DNA of 64,000 nt from Pseudorhodobacter ferrugineus DSM 5888 (GCF_000420745.1 NZ_ATVN01000004.1:149753-213752), one strand, 5' to 3'; numbered from the stretch's first letter, positions 9,126 to 18,067 are shown. Program-made: numbers and translations. The notes: generated from the sequence alone by a model not told the origin.

Positions 9126-9818
9126 TCACGCCACCCGTTCGCCCCGCATCATCGCCAAATGCTGCTTGAACGATGGAAAAAAGAATAAAATCCACCCCGT
9201 CGTGATGAACAAATACAACAGTGCTGGCCACCACAGCACCGAAAACACAACGCCCACAGCCCCCGCAATCCGCATCGCAGCCATCGGCGGCATCAAACGG
9301 CGCAGCAGAATGTGAAACAACTTGCCCCCATCCAAAGGATGCACCGGCACCATATTAAAGAAAAACAGCGCAAGGTTCAGAAAGCCGAACATATGCGTCC
9401 AATAGGCCAGTTCCAGCTGCCACGCCGCCGCCGTATCATCCAGAACCGAGAACCCCCAATTCGCCAGCATCGACGCCAAAGCCCACAGCGCAAGGTTCAC
9501 AATCGGCCCCATCGCCACGATCAATTCGTCCTGCCGGTAGGTGCTGGGCCGATGTTCACAAAACCCGCCGCCGCCAAAGATCACCACGCGGCGCACTTTG
9601 ATGCCTTGAACCCAGCTGCCCCAGGCATGCCCCATTTCATGCAGGAAAATCGCCGTAATGAGCAGCGCGACCATGAGCAGCGCGTCAATCGCACCCTGCA
9701 CCGACCGCGCCGAAAACAGCAGGTAGAACATCGCCAACATAACGATGGATTGCCGTATCTCGACCGGAAAGCCGAAGCGCGTGTGAAACCTGAAAACCGC
9801 CCGGTCGTTTTGAAACAT
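9126..9818 (-). CDS. Site-2 protease-like membrane metalloprotease (M50)
   Basis: A 230-residue multi-pass inner-membrane protein with the zinc motif HEMGH (His60, Glu61, His64) inside a hydrophobic segment and the second family motif NMVPVHPLDGG with Asp163. Both are needed for intramembrane proteolysis, so the enzyme looks intact. It has no PDZ or CBS domain, so it is a minimal M50 member. Substrates are unknown; relatives cleave anti-sigma factors or signal-peptide remnants. Its start lies 15 bp after the stop of the aminotransferase gene, suggesting co-transcription. Confidence 0.88.
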   Translation of the reverse strand: MFQNDRAVFRFHTRFGFPVEIRQSIVMLAMFYLLFSARSVQGAIDALLMVALLITAIFLHEMGHAWGSWVQGIKVRRVVIFGGGGFCEHRPSTYRQDELIVAMGPIVNLALWALASMLANWGFSVLDDTAAAWQLELAYWTHMFGFLNLALFFFNMVPVHPLDGGKLFHILLRRLMPPMAAMRIAGAVGVVFSVLWWPALLYLFITTGWILFFFPSFKQHLAMMRGERVA

Positions 9819-9833
9819 TTTTTGCTCTAGCCT

Positions 9834-10700
9834 TCACGCGCCCGCGCTATGTGCCCAATCCCAATACATCTGCCGCACCCTGCGTGTCACGGGGCCAATT
9901 TGGTATTGCGTATCGTCAAACGCCTTAACCGGCGTCACCTTGGCAAAGTTGCCCGACAAAAACACCTCATCTGCCGCATGGAAATCGTCAAAGGTCAGCA
10001 CGCTTTCCACCACCTCAATCCCGTCAGCCCGCATATTGGCGATATGGCGCGCGCGGGTGATGCCAGACAGGAACGTCCCGTTGGCAATGGGGGTAAAGGC
10101 CACGCCGTCACGCACCATAAACACATTGGCTGTCGCGGTTTCGGCCACATTGCCCATCGCATCCGCCACCAGCGCGTTGCCAAACCCCTTGGATTTCGCC
10201 TCAACCAGCATCCGCGCGTTATTCGGATACAAACACCCCGCCTTGGCATTACACACGTTGTCCTCCAACACCGGCCGGCGAAACCGCGTGCGTGTCAGGG
10301 TGGTCGCCGCCTCTGGGTCGGGCATCGCCACCTCCTCCAACGCCATGGCAAATCCGGTTGATCCCATTTTGGGGGCAACCCCAATGTCAGACCCGTCCAG
10401 TGCCCAATACATCGGCCGCACATAGACCGCTTGCCCCGCGCCATAGGCCCGCAACCCCTCGCGGGCGATCGCCACCATCTCATCCGCCACAATCGTGGGC
10501 GTAATCATCAACGCCTCGGCAGATGCATTGGCCCGCGCGCAATGCTTCGCCAAATCCGGCGCCACCCCGTCAAACTGCCGCGCCCCGTCAAAGATTGATG
10601 ATCCCTGCCAGATCCCATGATCCGACGCGCGCATCACAGGCACATCGCCCTCATGCCACTTACCTTCAAAATACGTGCGGATATTGGTGCCAAATGCCAT
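9834..10700 (-). CDS. ilvE: Branched-chain amino acid aminotransferase
   Basis: This class IV PLP-dependent transaminase interconverts branched-chain amino acids and their 2-oxo acids, the last step of Ile, Leu and Val synthesis. The 288-residue protein starts MAFGTNIRTYFEGKWHEGDV and has the class IV features: GSSIFDGARQF, a lysine region NAKAGCLYPNNARMLVEAKSKG, and VAETATANVFMVRDGV. Length and sequence fit IlvE better than the D-amino-acid transaminase at 35686, another class IV enzyme. The frame is open to 10715; the ATG at 10700 is preferred because family members begin there. Confidence 0.88.
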   Translation of the reverse strand: MAFGTNIRTYFEGKWHEGDVPVMRASDHGIWQGSSIFDGARQFDGVAPDLAKHCARANASAEALMITPTIVADEMVAIAREGLRAYGAGQAVYVRPMYWALDGSDIGVAPKMGSTGFAMALEEVAMPDPEAATTLTRTRFRRPVLEDNVCNAKAGCLYPNNARMLVEAKSKGFGNALVADAMGNVAETATANVFMVRDGVAFTPIANGTFLSGITRARHIANMRADGIEVVESVLTFDDFHAADEVFLSGNFAKVTPVKAFDDTQYQIGPVTRRVRQMYWDWAHSAGA

Positions 10701-10898
10701 GCTCTTGCCTTTCAAATCAGTTTCCGAACCTTAAACACCCCGCCCGCCCGTGGTCCAGCCCCCACAACAGCCCCCCAAACGCACCATAATTACCACCAAA
10801 CGGCAGATACCTTCAAAAATGCGCATATTTACCAAAGTTTCCCCTTTGCTGCACTGCAGCATGGTGTAGGATGCCCTTAACTTTTAGGGGAATGCGCC

Positions 10899-11213
10899 AT
10901 GACCAAACTGCCAAATCTTGCGAATTACTGGGAAAACGCTGTCGAGATGAGCATGATGATGGTCGAGGCGCACAGCGTCATCAACATGCGCGTCATGGGC
11001 ATGGCGGGCCTGTGGTCGGTCGGCCCCGGCGAAAACAACCGCATGGTCAGCGAAAAGCTGGAAGCGATGGTCAAGGCCACCACCGATGCGGGCAATGTCA
11101 CACTGCGCGGCGGCTCGCCCGATGAAATTGCCGCCGCCGCAATTGCGCCGATGCGCAACGCCACCCGCTCCAATTCCAAACGCCTTACCAAACGCGGCAT
11201 GAAAAAGGGTTAA
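10899..11213 (+). CDS. Small Met/Ala-rich conserved hypothetical protein
   Basis: A 104-residue basic protein with many methionines (SMMMVEAHSVINMRVMGMAG) in what looks like one amphipathic helix, and a lysine/arginine-rich end (NSKRLTKRGMKKG). AGGGG lies nine bases before the ATG. The size and helical character recall small phasin-like proteins, but I recognise no definite family. It is monocistronic, divergent from ilvE, and followed by a short dispersed repeat. Confidence 0.75.
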   Translation: MTKLPNLANYWENAVEMSMMMVEAHSVINMRVMGMAGLWSVGPGENNRMVSEKLEAMVKATTDAGNVTLRGGSPDEIAAAAIAPMRNATRSNSKRLTKRGMKKG

Positions 11214-11257
11214 GGCGGTTTAGACGCACCCTGCCGCGCGTCCCTCCAATACGAGCC

Positions 11258-11279
11258 CTTTTTCTGTTTACAAATATCC
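11258..11279. repeat. Dispersed repeat, family 2 (CTTTTTCTGTT-N-ACAAATATCC)
   Basis: A 22-bp block with one difference from the inverse of 19422-19443. Both copies lie in short spacers at the 3' ends of genes. Function unknown. Confidence 0.55.
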
Positions 11280-11297
11280 TCGCCGAAGGCTCCGGTC

Positions 11298-12554
11298 TCA
11301 GCCAAACCGCCGCGCCGCATCCAGTGCAAGCCCGGTGCCAACGCTGCCCAGCAAATCGCCCGCAGCCATCCGCACAGCCGGCAAACAGGCCCGCACCGCC
11401 GCTTGAACCACGGGCAGGCTGGATGACCCGCCTGTCATGAACACGGTGCCAATCTGGTCCGCATTCACCCCCGCCTGTGCCAATACCACGCCAATCGCCT
11501 CGGCAATCCGCGCCACAGGTTTTTGCACCACCACCTCAAACATCCCGCGCGTGGCCCCCGTGTCCAGCCCGATAAACTCGGTCAGCCAGATCGGCGTGGC
11601 CAACGTTTCGGACAGCTCGATCTTGGCCACCTCAACCGCCATCGCGATGGAATGGCCCGACCGTTCCTCCAACACGCGGATCAGACGGTCCAACACCTCT
11701 GGCGCGTCCGCGTCAAACCGGATCTGCTTTACATCCCCCAGCGCGCGCCCCGCATAGAGCGTGTTAATCCGGTGCCAAGTCGCAAGGTCATGGTAGTAAT
11801 GCAAGGGCATCGGGTTCTTGCCCTTGTTGATCAACGATCCCAACCCCAGCGCGGGCATCACTTGGGCCAATGACAACAGGCGGTCAAAATCGGTGCCGCC
11901 CACGCGAATACCGTGGCTTGCCAGAATATCCCCGTCACGGTTGCGCGCCACCCGCCCCGCAGGTGACACGCGCAAAATGGAAAAGTCGGACGTACCGCCG
12001 CCAATATCGACGATCAGCACCAACTCCTCGGCCTCGACGCTCGATTCATAGTGAAGCGCTGCGGCGATCGGTTCAAACTGAAAGGCGACATGCTCAAACC
12101 CGTTGTCGCGCGCAATCGCGTGCAGCACGTCTTGGGCAGCATCATCACCTTCCGCGTCATCATCGACAAAATGCACGGGCCGCCCCAAAACCGCATGGCG
12201 AATGCCCGGTTGCACCGCATCCAGCCTGTCACGCAGATGGCCGAAAAAGGCGCTGACAATATCAGTAAACGCCAAGGTGCGGCTGCCCACACGGGTTTTC
12301 TCATGGATCAGGCTTGACCCAAGCGTCGATTTCAGCCCCCGCATCAACCGCCCGTCCCAGCCTTCGGTATAGGCGGCAATCGCGGCACGGCCAAATTCGG
12401 GGGGCGCGCCATCACTGTCCCAAAACACCGCCGACGGAATGGTCGGCGCAGACCCTTCCAACGGGATCAACCGCGAGGCGCCATTTTCCAGAACCGAGAC
12501 GGTTGAGTTCGATGTGCCAAAGTCGATGCCACACACTTGCACGGTCTGCGCCAT
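11298..12554 (-). CDS. Hsp70 family protein (YegD-like)
   Basis: A 418-residue actin/Hsp70-fold ATPase. It has phosphate-binding loop 1 (CGIDFGTSNSTVSVLENG) at the start, the second ATP loop (LVLIVDIGGGTSDFSILRV) near residue 195, and the adenosine motif VFMTGGSSSLPVVQAAV near residue 370. It lacks the C-terminal substrate-binding domain of DnaK, as is usual for the YegD branch, so a classical chaperone role is doubtful. It appears to be a single-gene unit. Confidence 0.88.
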   Translation of the reverse strand: MAQTVQVCGIDFGTSNSTVSVLENGASRLIPLEGSAPTIPSAVFWDSDGAPPEFGRAAIAAYTEGWDGRLMRGLKSTLGSSLIHEKTRVGSRTLAFTDIVSAFFGHLRDRLDAVQPGIRHAVLGRPVHFVDDDAEGDDAAQDVLHAIARDNGFEHVAFQFEPIAAALHYESSVEAEELVLIVDIGGGTSDFSILRVSPAGRVARNRDGDILASHGIRVGGTDFDRLLSLAQVMPALGLGSLINKGKNPMPLHYYHDLATWHRINTLYAGRALGDVKQIRFDADAPEVLDRLIRVLEERSGHSIAMAVEVAKIELSETLATPIWLTEFIGLDTGATRGMFEVVVQKPVARIAEAIGVVLAQAGVNADQIGTVFMTGGSSSLPVVQAAVRACLPAVRMAAGDLLGSVGTGLALDAARRFG

Positions 12555-12620
12555 CCTCGGCCCCCTGTCACTACGAAAGTTGATGGCTCTAGGCCCGTTT
12601 TCACCCCATGTAAAGCCGCG

Positions 12621-13103
12621 CTACGCCTCGGCCAACAGCGCCGCCAGATCCAACCGCGCATTGCCCATCCGCAAGGCCCCCGCCGCATCGCGTGGCCAGT
12701 CGGCACGCGGACGGTCGCGGTACAGTTCTACGCCATTGCCATCAGGGTCGCGCAGATACACCGCTTCGGACACGCCATGATCGGCCGCACCTTCCAGCAC
12801 AACCCCCGCCGCCAACACCCGCTTTACCGCAGCGGCAAGGCTGGCACGGTCCGGCAACAAAATCGCCGTATGGTACAGCCCCGTATGCCCGCCGGGCGCA
12901 GGCGTACCGCCAAGGCTTTCCCAAGTGTTCAGCGCGATATGATGATGATAGCCGCCAGCCCCAAGAAAAACCGCTTGGTCGCCGTATCGCTGCTGCACCT
13001 CGAACCCCAGCACATCGCGGTAAAACGTCAATGCGCGGTCAAGGTCGGCCACCTTTAGATGCACATGGCCAATGGTCGTCGTGGCGGGCAGGGTCATGGT
13101 CAC
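12621..13103 (-). CDS. VOC family (glyoxalase/dioxygenase-like) protein
   Basis: A 160-residue vicinal-oxygen-chelate protein. The first beta-alpha-beta module opens with TIGHVHLKVADLDRALTFYRDVLGFEV, and metal-ligand positions are suggested by His19, the YHHHIALNTW segment and the closing DPDGNGVELYRDRP. The pattern resembles catechol-2,3-dioxygenase-like members, but the substrate cannot be predicted. It lies about 70 bp upstream of the Hsp70-like gene on the same strand. Confidence 0.85.
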   Translation of the reverse strand: MTMTLPATTTIGHVHLKVADLDRALTFYRDVLGFEVQQRYGDQAVFLGAGGYHHHIALNTWESLGGTPAPGGHTGLYHTAILLPDRASLAAAVKRVLAAGVVLEGAADHGVSEAVYLRDPDGNGVELYRDRPRADWPRDAAGALRMGNARLDLAALLAEA

Positions 13104-13189
13104 ACTCCTGAACTTCGGTGCGCCAAACCTATGCTATGTCGCCAAATCCCCAAACCCCCACGCCCGCACAGCACCAGTGCGAAAAAAAA

Positions 13190-13220
13190 CGCCCTTTCCC
13201 GGGAACAGGGGGAAAGGGCG
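13190..13220 (-). terminator. Intrinsic terminator, minus strand
   Basis: Arms 13190-13200 and 13210-13220 pair over 11 bp and are followed on the minus strand by a run of eight T. This is a textbook intrinsic terminator without an annotated gene just upstream. Confidence 0.85.
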
Positions 13221-13397
13221 CTCATCGGGCCGATCAAACCGGCTGGATAGGCCGGGTTTTTGGGGACAATAAATTTGATCGCGCCCAACATTCCAACAGT
13301 CGCCACACCAATCAGGAAACCAGACCAACCAAAGGAATGCCGTACAAATCCAGACATCCCGCCCAACACATCGGGCACAGCAATTCTGAATTAAAAA

Positions 13398-13425
13398 CCT
13401 CCGGACCCAAGGACAGATCCGGAGG
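13398..13425 (-). terminator. Intrinsic terminator, minus strand
   Basis: An 8-bp stem (CCTCCGGA with TCCGGAGG) and a 12-nt loop are followed on the minus strand by TTTTT. It lies 150 bp past the trpS stop, so it ends either a long trpS 3' tail or a separate small RNA. Confidence 0.8.
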
Positions 13426-13577
13426 CGTGATTACTGCCGGTTTGACCTGCTTACCGCAGGGGGGACCAAACCGACACGACCCATAATTTGCCGCACCCCC
13501 GTTATGACAAGCGGCAGGCAGAGTCGCTGTTCCCTTGGTAACAGGCCCCCCAAAAGCGTACCGGTTTTTTTAACGGA

Positions 13578-14615
13578 TCAGCGTGACCGGATCATTCCCA
13601 CGATGTCATAAACATCATTCACAATCGGGCGGGCAATTGCATCGGCACGCTCGGCCCCTGCGCCCAAAATCCGGTCAATCTCGGTCACATCCTGCATCAA
13701 GCGGTTCATTTCCGTGGTGATCGGCGACATAACCGACACGGCCAAATCGGCCAGCGCGGGTTTAAAGCTGCCGAACTGTGATCCGGCGTGTTCCCGTACC
13801 ACCTCGGCTGGCGTCATCCCTGCCAGCGCCGCATAGATGTTCACCAAATTGCGTGCTTCGGGCCGGTCCGCCAACCCGTCCAACTCGCTTGGCAATGGCT
13901 CGGCATCGGTCTTGGCCTTTTTGATCTTTTTCGCAATCATATCGGCGTCATCGGTCAAATTGATGCGGCTTTGGTCCGACGGGTCCGATTTCGACATCTT
14001 TTTCGTCCCATCCCGCAGGCTCATCACCCGCGTGCCCGCACCCTCAATCACCGGCTCGGTAATGGGAAAGAAATTCACCCCAAAGTCATTGTTGAACTTG
14101 GCCGCAATATCGCGGCACAACTCCAGATGCTGCTTTTGATCCTCGCCCACCGGCACATGCGTGGCCTTATAGGCCAAAATATCCGCCGCCATCAGCGCAG
14201 GATAGGCAAACAGCCCCAACGATACATTTTCTGAATTCTTGCCCGCCTTGTCCTTGAACTGCGTCATCCGGCTCATCCAGCCCATCCGCGCCACGCAGTT
14301 GAAAATCCACGCCAATTCGGCATGGGCATGGACCTGAGACTGGTTGAACAGGATCGACCGCGCAGGATCAATCCCCGCCGCAATAAACCCCGCCGCCGCC
14401 TCTCGGGTCTGCTGGCGCAGGCGCACGGGGTCTTGCCACACCGTGATCGCGTGCATATCGACCAAACAGTAAACCGTCTCGATCCCCTCATCCTGCTTTT
14501 CCACAAAGCGTTTCAGCGCGCCAAGGTAATTGCCCAGCGTCAACCCGCCCGAGGGCTGAATGCCTGAAAAGATGCGTGTCGGAAAGGCATGAGGCGTTTG
14601 GACCGGCTCGGCCAT
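13578..14615 (-). CDS. trpS: Tryptophan--tRNA ligase
   Basis: TrpRS charges tRNA-Trp with tryptophan in the cytoplasm. The 345-residue class I synthetase has the HIGH-equivalent segment [18 protein letters not shown] near the start and the KMSKS loop ([12 protein letters not shown]) near residue 205. Its length is slightly above the common 330-340. The ATG at 14615 has GGAG about ten bases upstream; the frame is open to 14678 but without a ribosome-binding site. It diverges from the rhomboid-like gene. Confidence 0.96.
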   Translation of the reverse strand: MAEPVQTPHAFPTRIFSGIQPSGGLTLGNYLGALKRFVEKQDEGIETVYCLVDMHAITVWQDPVRLRQQTREAAAGFIAAGIDPARSILFNQSQVHAHAELAWIFNCVARMGWMSRMTQFKDKAGKNSENVSLGLFAYPALMAADILAYKATHVPVGEDQKQHLELCRDIAAKFNNDFGVNFFPITEPVIEGAGTRVMSLRDGTKKMSKSDPSDQSRINLTDDADMIAKKIKKAKTDAEPLPSELDGLADRPEARNLVNIYAALAGMTPAEVVREHAGSQFGSFKPALADLAVSVMSPITTEMNRLMQDVTEIDRILGAGAERADAIARPIVNDVYDIVGMIRSR

Positions 14616-14701
14616 AGGGAATACTCCATCTGGAAACTGCGTTCCATCTCGCTTACCCTTGGCGCAAAGGGGCGTCAATCATTGCCCCCGTGAAAGGCCC
14701 T

Positions 14702-15388
14702 ATGCAAACAGATCACAACGCCGCCCCGCTCAACCCGCTGCCGCCTGTCATTTGGCCGCTGGCCCTGCCGATCATCGCAATGGAACTGATCGTCAATCTT
14801 GCCGCGACTGGGGTGATTGGCGGGGCCACAGGCATTGGCTGGCGTGCCGATGCGGTGCAGCGTTTCGCCTTTTCGCCCGACCTGATGCGCGACCTTATCG
14901 CACGTGGCACCTACCCCGCCGAACATATGCTGCGCCTTGTCAGCTATCCCCTGATCCACCTCAACTTTACCCACGCCTTGTTTGTCGTGGTGTTCCTGCT
15001 CGCCCTTGGCAAAATGGTGGGCGAGGTGTTTCGCGCATGGGCCGTATTGGTGGTGTTTTTCGGCGCGGCCCTTGCCGGTGCCTTGGCCTATACCGCCCTG
15101 CCGTTCATCCATACCCCCCTGATCGGCGGATACGCCCCCGTTTACGGGTTAATCGGCGCGTTCACCTTCCTGCTTTGGACCAACCTGACCGGCACCGGCA
15201 GCAGCCAATACCGTGCCTTTTCCCTAATCGGCATGCTGATGGGCATCCAACTGCTGTTCGGCCTACTCTTCGGCGGCGGCTGGGATTGGGTGGCCGAACT
15301 TTCGGGCTTTTTCAGCGGGTTCTTTTTGTCCTTCGTGGTCAGTCCGGGGGGCTGGGCGCGGGTGCGCCAAAAGATACGCGAACGGTAA
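14702..15388 (+). CDS. Rhomboid-fold membrane protein lacking catalytic residues
   Basis: A 228-residue six- or seven-helix inner-membrane protein of the rhomboid fold: an LIHLNFTHALF segment in helix 2, then GGYAPVYGLIGAF where proteases have GxSGxxYG, and WVAELSGFFSGFF where they have a histidine. By motif alignment the nucleophile serine is Tyr144, the catalytic histidine is Glu199, and the oxyanion asparagine is Val95. It should be proteolytically inactive and might act as a binding or quality-control factor, as described for eukaryotic pseudo-rhomboids. The ATG at 14702 has AAAGG upstream; a GTG at 14690 is the alternative. Confidence 0.82.
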   Translation: MQTDHNAAPLNPLPPVIWPLALPIIAMELIVNLAATGVIGGATGIGWRADAVQRFAFSPDLMRDLIARGTYPAEHMLRLVSYPLIHLNFTHALFVVVFLLALGKMVGEVFRAWAVLVVFFGAALAGALAYTALPFIHTPLIGGYAPVYGLIGAFTFLLWTNLTGTGSSQYRAFSLIGMLMGIQLLFGLLFGGGWDWVAELSGFFSGFFLSFVVSPGGWARVRQKIRER

Positions 15389-15507
15389 GGCCACCCCAGC
15401 GGCCCATTGCCGAACCCAAATTGCCATAATTCCAACCTAGACACAGCGTCAGGCGCGCGGGCCATCCGGCCTTTGCCCTGCTCTGTCTCTAACTGGCTGG
15501 AAGTGTC

Positions 15508-15975
15508 ATGATCAAAAAATCCCTAACCCTCATCCTGTTTGGAACCCTGTTCCTTGTGATCGGCCATTTCTTTGCCACTGCCGACAAACGCTTTATCGCC
15601 AATTCAGACCCCGCCACCCTGATCGTGCTGCGAGTCGAGGCACAGGCTATAGATCACGGAAAAACCGCCTACCGCCCCGTCTATGCCTTGCAAACCAAAT
15701 CCAAACCCCGCCCCGAATATGGCCCCGAATACGGCGGAGGCCCCTATTCCTCGCCCATGCCACACAAGGCGGGCGACATCGTCTCTGGCCGCTACAATCC
15801 CAAAACCGGCGAAATGCGCAGTGACACGATGACCCAACAAGGCAACCGCATGTGGTTCTGGGCCCAAATCCTCGGCGCGCTGTGCATCCTGCAAGCAATA
15901 GCACTCTGGTTCGGGTTCCCGTCGATCATAACGGTCACATCAAGCGACCGGCGGCGCGGGTGGTTGCAGGGGTAA
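15508..15975 (+). CDS. DUF3592-like membrane protein
   Basis: A 155-residue protein with a hydrophobic N-terminal helix (LTLILFGTLFLVIGHFF), a central soluble domain rich in Tyr, Pro and Gly ending in GDIVSGRYNPKTGEMRSD, and a C-terminal helix (WFWAQILGALCILQAIALWF). This two-helix hairpin with an extracytoplasmic beta domain is the DUF3592 layout. Role unknown. It is the last vertical-looking gene before a lower-GC islet. Confidence 0.72.
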   Translation: MIKKSLTLILFGTLFLVIGHFFATADKRFIANSDPATLIVLRVEAQAIDHGKTAYRPVYALQTKSKPRPEYGPEYGGGPYSSPMPHKAGDIVSGRYNPKTGEMRSDTMTQQGNRMWFWAQILGALCILQAIALWFGFPSIITVTSSDRRRGWLQG

Positions 15976-16038
15976 GGGGGGGATGGTCGGCTTGGCATAT
16001 GCGCACCGCGCAAGGCGTGTATATGTCAGATGACCGCT

Positions 16039-16191
16039 ATGCGGACCTTTCGGACGCTCGCTTCCAAATTCCTGTTGACCGCTCGCTACCTGAAGGAGAC
16101 ATTGGCGAGTATTCAGTGCAAGCCGATTGAAATAATACCTTCTCGTTGGCGCAATGAACGCAAATGGTATTTGTACTCAGAAATTGAATGA
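16039..16191 (+). CDS. Possible 50-residue protein coupled to the next gene
   Basis: A short frame encodes a basic 50-residue peptide ending RWRNERKWYLYSEIE; its TGA overlaps the ATG at 16188 as ATGA, the usual sign of translational coupling. No clear ribosome-binding site precedes the ATG at 16039. A competing frame starts at 16023 with AAGG seven bases upstream and gives 35 residues ending at 16130; either one may be real, or both may be remnants of one frameshifted gene. No family recognised. Confidence 0.35.
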   Translation: MRTFRTLASKFLLTARYLKETLASIQCKPIEIIPSRWRNERKWYLYSEIE

Positions 16192-16958
16192 AGGATCCTC
16201 GCGGAATGCTTGATACATCGGATCCAAGGACATTCGACGATGAACTGTTGGTCGCACTTCGAGACAACCACACATTGATCCGAGATTACCTGAACCGAGA
16301 TCGCGAGATATTTCAAACCTACGATAACTATAACGGTCCAGGCCGACCACTTTTCCGACCAGACAATCCCCACTGGAATCCTTTCCAAGCATTCCGGGAG
16401 CGCCTTGATCCTTTAATGGAGAGCAGAGTTATCAGAGGCTTTCACTACACTAGGATGACTGACGCTGAATTAGAAATCATGCGTACAGGGGGTATTCGCC
16501 TATCTACTCCATCGTTTCTTGAAGCGCGTCTCGCCGCTCTTGTGTCAGCGGACTTGCTGACGATTGATGAAGTCGGAACCATCTTGGATCAAAGCGCCTT
16601 CAAAACTCAACTGGGCATCAGGCCGAATATGTTTTGGATGGTGTCCTCTCGCCTACCCATGGACGACACTGGCGTTAAACCGCTTCTTGCTGCATGGGGT
16701 GGCGAGGTCGCCTCGATGCATCTCACCGATCATGATCTTTTGACAAAACTTCAATCAATTGGTCGTCCGCGGATGATTGAAGTCGCCGCACCTCTTTCGG
16801 CTACCAACCAAATACATACTGCGACATGTGCAGTGGTCGCGGCTTATGCCTTGCAAAATGGATGGCCGAGCGAGGAAGGCTTGTTCGATTTTTATGTCAA
16901 GAACGACCTTCCCTCCGACGCGCTCTTGCATGTCGTTACACAAGACAATGCTGGATAG
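16188..16958 (+). CDS. Hypothetical protein of a lower-GC islet
   Basis: A 256-residue soluble protein (250 if it starts at the ATG at 16206, which has AAGGA ten bases upstream). Conserved-looking blocks are RGFHYTRMTDAELEIMRTGG, the helical EARLAALVSADLLT, and a central LAAWGGEVASMHLTDHDLL. The His-Tyr-Thr start of the core recalls ADP-ribosyltransferase-like folds, but that is only a resemblance and no full motif set is present. It ends abruptly at QDNAG, which may be a truncation. Base composition is visibly more AT-rich than in the neighbours, suggesting transfer. Confidence 0.65.
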   Translation: MKDPRGMLDTSDPRTFDDELLVALRDNHTLIRDYLNRDREIFQTYDNYNGPGRPLFRPDNPHWNPFQAFRERLDPLMESRVIRGFHYTRMTDAELEIMRTGGIRLSTPSFLEARLAALVSADLLTIDEVGTILDQSAFKTQLGIRPNMFWMVSSRLPMDDTGVKPLLAAWGGEVASMHLTDHDLLTKLQSIGRPRMIEVAAPLSATNQIHTATCAVVAAYALQNGWPSEEGLFDFYVKNDLPSDALLHVVTQDNAG

Positions 16959-17167
16959 TAGGGTAAAGAGGTCTTCCAGCGGTTTATGTAACTACGTGAC
17001 TGAATTCTGCGCATAGCAGCCTTTCGGCCATAGCGCAGCATCGGTAATTTTGGGCTCAGACTTGCCGTTCGTCTGCTAAACCCAACTCGACATCTGTTGC
17101 GTACAAAATCTTAACATCACGTAAACAAAAATTCCAAAACCCTTCTAAATCAAACTCTTACAAAAAC

Positions 17168-17181
17168 GTTCGCGCGCGAAC
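17168..17181. other. Perfect 14-bp palindrome GTTCGCGCGCGAAC
   Basis: A perfect palindrome stands out in an otherwise AT-rich spacer just after the end of rluA. It could be an operator or a short hairpin. No partner site was seen. Confidence 0.4.
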
Positions 17182-17200
17182 ACACTGCGTACAACCCCCC

Positions 17201-17851
17201 TTAAAACGGGCAAGGGGCCGCAAAATTCATCGCGACCCCACTCTCGGGGTGCCGGATTTTCAAACTATCCGCATGCAGCATAAGACGCGGAAAATCGACC
17301 GCCGCCCCGCTGGCATATAAAGGGTCGCCCAAAATCACATGCCCAATCTCCAGCATATGAACCCGTAATTGATGGCTGCGGCCCGTGAGCGGGGTCAGCT
17401 TCATCCGCGTCTCGCCGCCGCCCCGCTTTAAAACCCGCCAATCGGTGACAGACGGCTTTCCGGTTTCAAAATTCACATGCTGGCGCGGGCGGTTTGGCCA
17501 ATCGACGATCAAAGGCAGGTCCACGCGCCCACTATCCTCCAACACCTCACCCCACACCCGTGCCAGATAGATTTTCTTGGTCAGCCGCTGTTCAAACTGC
17601 TGCCCCAAAAACGCCTGTGCCGGTTTGGTGCGGCCAAAGATCATCACGCCGGATGTGTCCAGATCCAGCCGATGCACCAGCAAAATATCGGGATAAACCT
17701 GACGCAGGCGGTTGATCAGGCAATCGCTGCGGTCCTCGCCCCGCCCCGGCACCGACAGCAGGCCAGAGGGTTTATCCGCGACCACAATTTGATCGTCGGC
17801 ATAAATCACCGACAGGGGGGTCGTGGGGGGGATATAGACGAAATCGCTCAT
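17201..17851 (-). CDS. rluA: RluA family pseudouridine synthase
   Basis: Converts uridine to pseudouridine in rRNA and/or tRNA. The 216-residue protein has the family signature HRLDLDTSGVMIFG with the catalytic Asp, KPSGLLSVPGRG upstream, and LTPLTGRSHQLRVHM. It has no N-terminal S4 domain, and its length is near that of E. coli RluA (219 residues), which supports RluA over RluC or RluD. The start at 17851 follows a G-rich stretch; an ATG at 17869 is possible. Confidence 0.88.
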   Translation of the reverse strand: MSDFVYIPPTTPLSVIYADDQIVVADKPSGLLSVPGRGEDRSDCLINRLRQVYPDILLVHRLDLDTSGVMIFGRTKPAQAFLGQQFEQRLTKKIYLARVWGEVLEDSGRVDLPLIVDWPNRPRQHVNFETGKPSVTDWRVLKRGGGETRMKLTPLTGRSHQLRVHMLEIGHVILGDPLYASGAAVDFPRLMLHADSLKIRHPESGVAMNFAAPCPF

Positions 17852-18067
17852 CCCCACCCCATAGCCCAAGCCGGTGCGTCAGACAATCGTGTGCCCTGCC
17901 ACGCGCAAGGCACCTGCCCGTGCGGCAATATGGGGAACCTGGGCTATCTCGCTTTCCTTATCCTCAGTTTTGGCCAGACAGTCAGTGTCTTGCTATCACA
18001 GATCAAAAGTTGTGGTTTGACTCAGCCATTGCGCCCGCCACGCGTAGCAAGAAAATAGGAGACGTAG

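Larger units (their letters stand above)
13104..13577. other. Gene-free stretch with two minus-strand terminators
   Basis: This 474-bp stretch lies between trpS and the VOC gene. It holds two terminator hairpins on the minus strand (13190-13220 and 13398-13425) about 200 bp apart and a further strong hairpin near 13445-13490 (GGTTTG/CAAACC closing a CCTGC/GCAGG stem). The longest minus-strand frame (13378 down to 13100) would read straight through the second terminator and is not credible. One or two small non-coding transcripts are a reasonable explanation. Confidence 0.5.

Noticed and set aside
13100..13378. 92-codon frame with one hydrophobic helix on the minus strand
   Set aside because: It reads straight through a strong terminator (13190-13220) and has no ribosome-binding site.
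17111..17126. TTAA-N7-TAAAC resembling a CtrA box
   Set aside because: One mismatch in the second half and no gene start near it.
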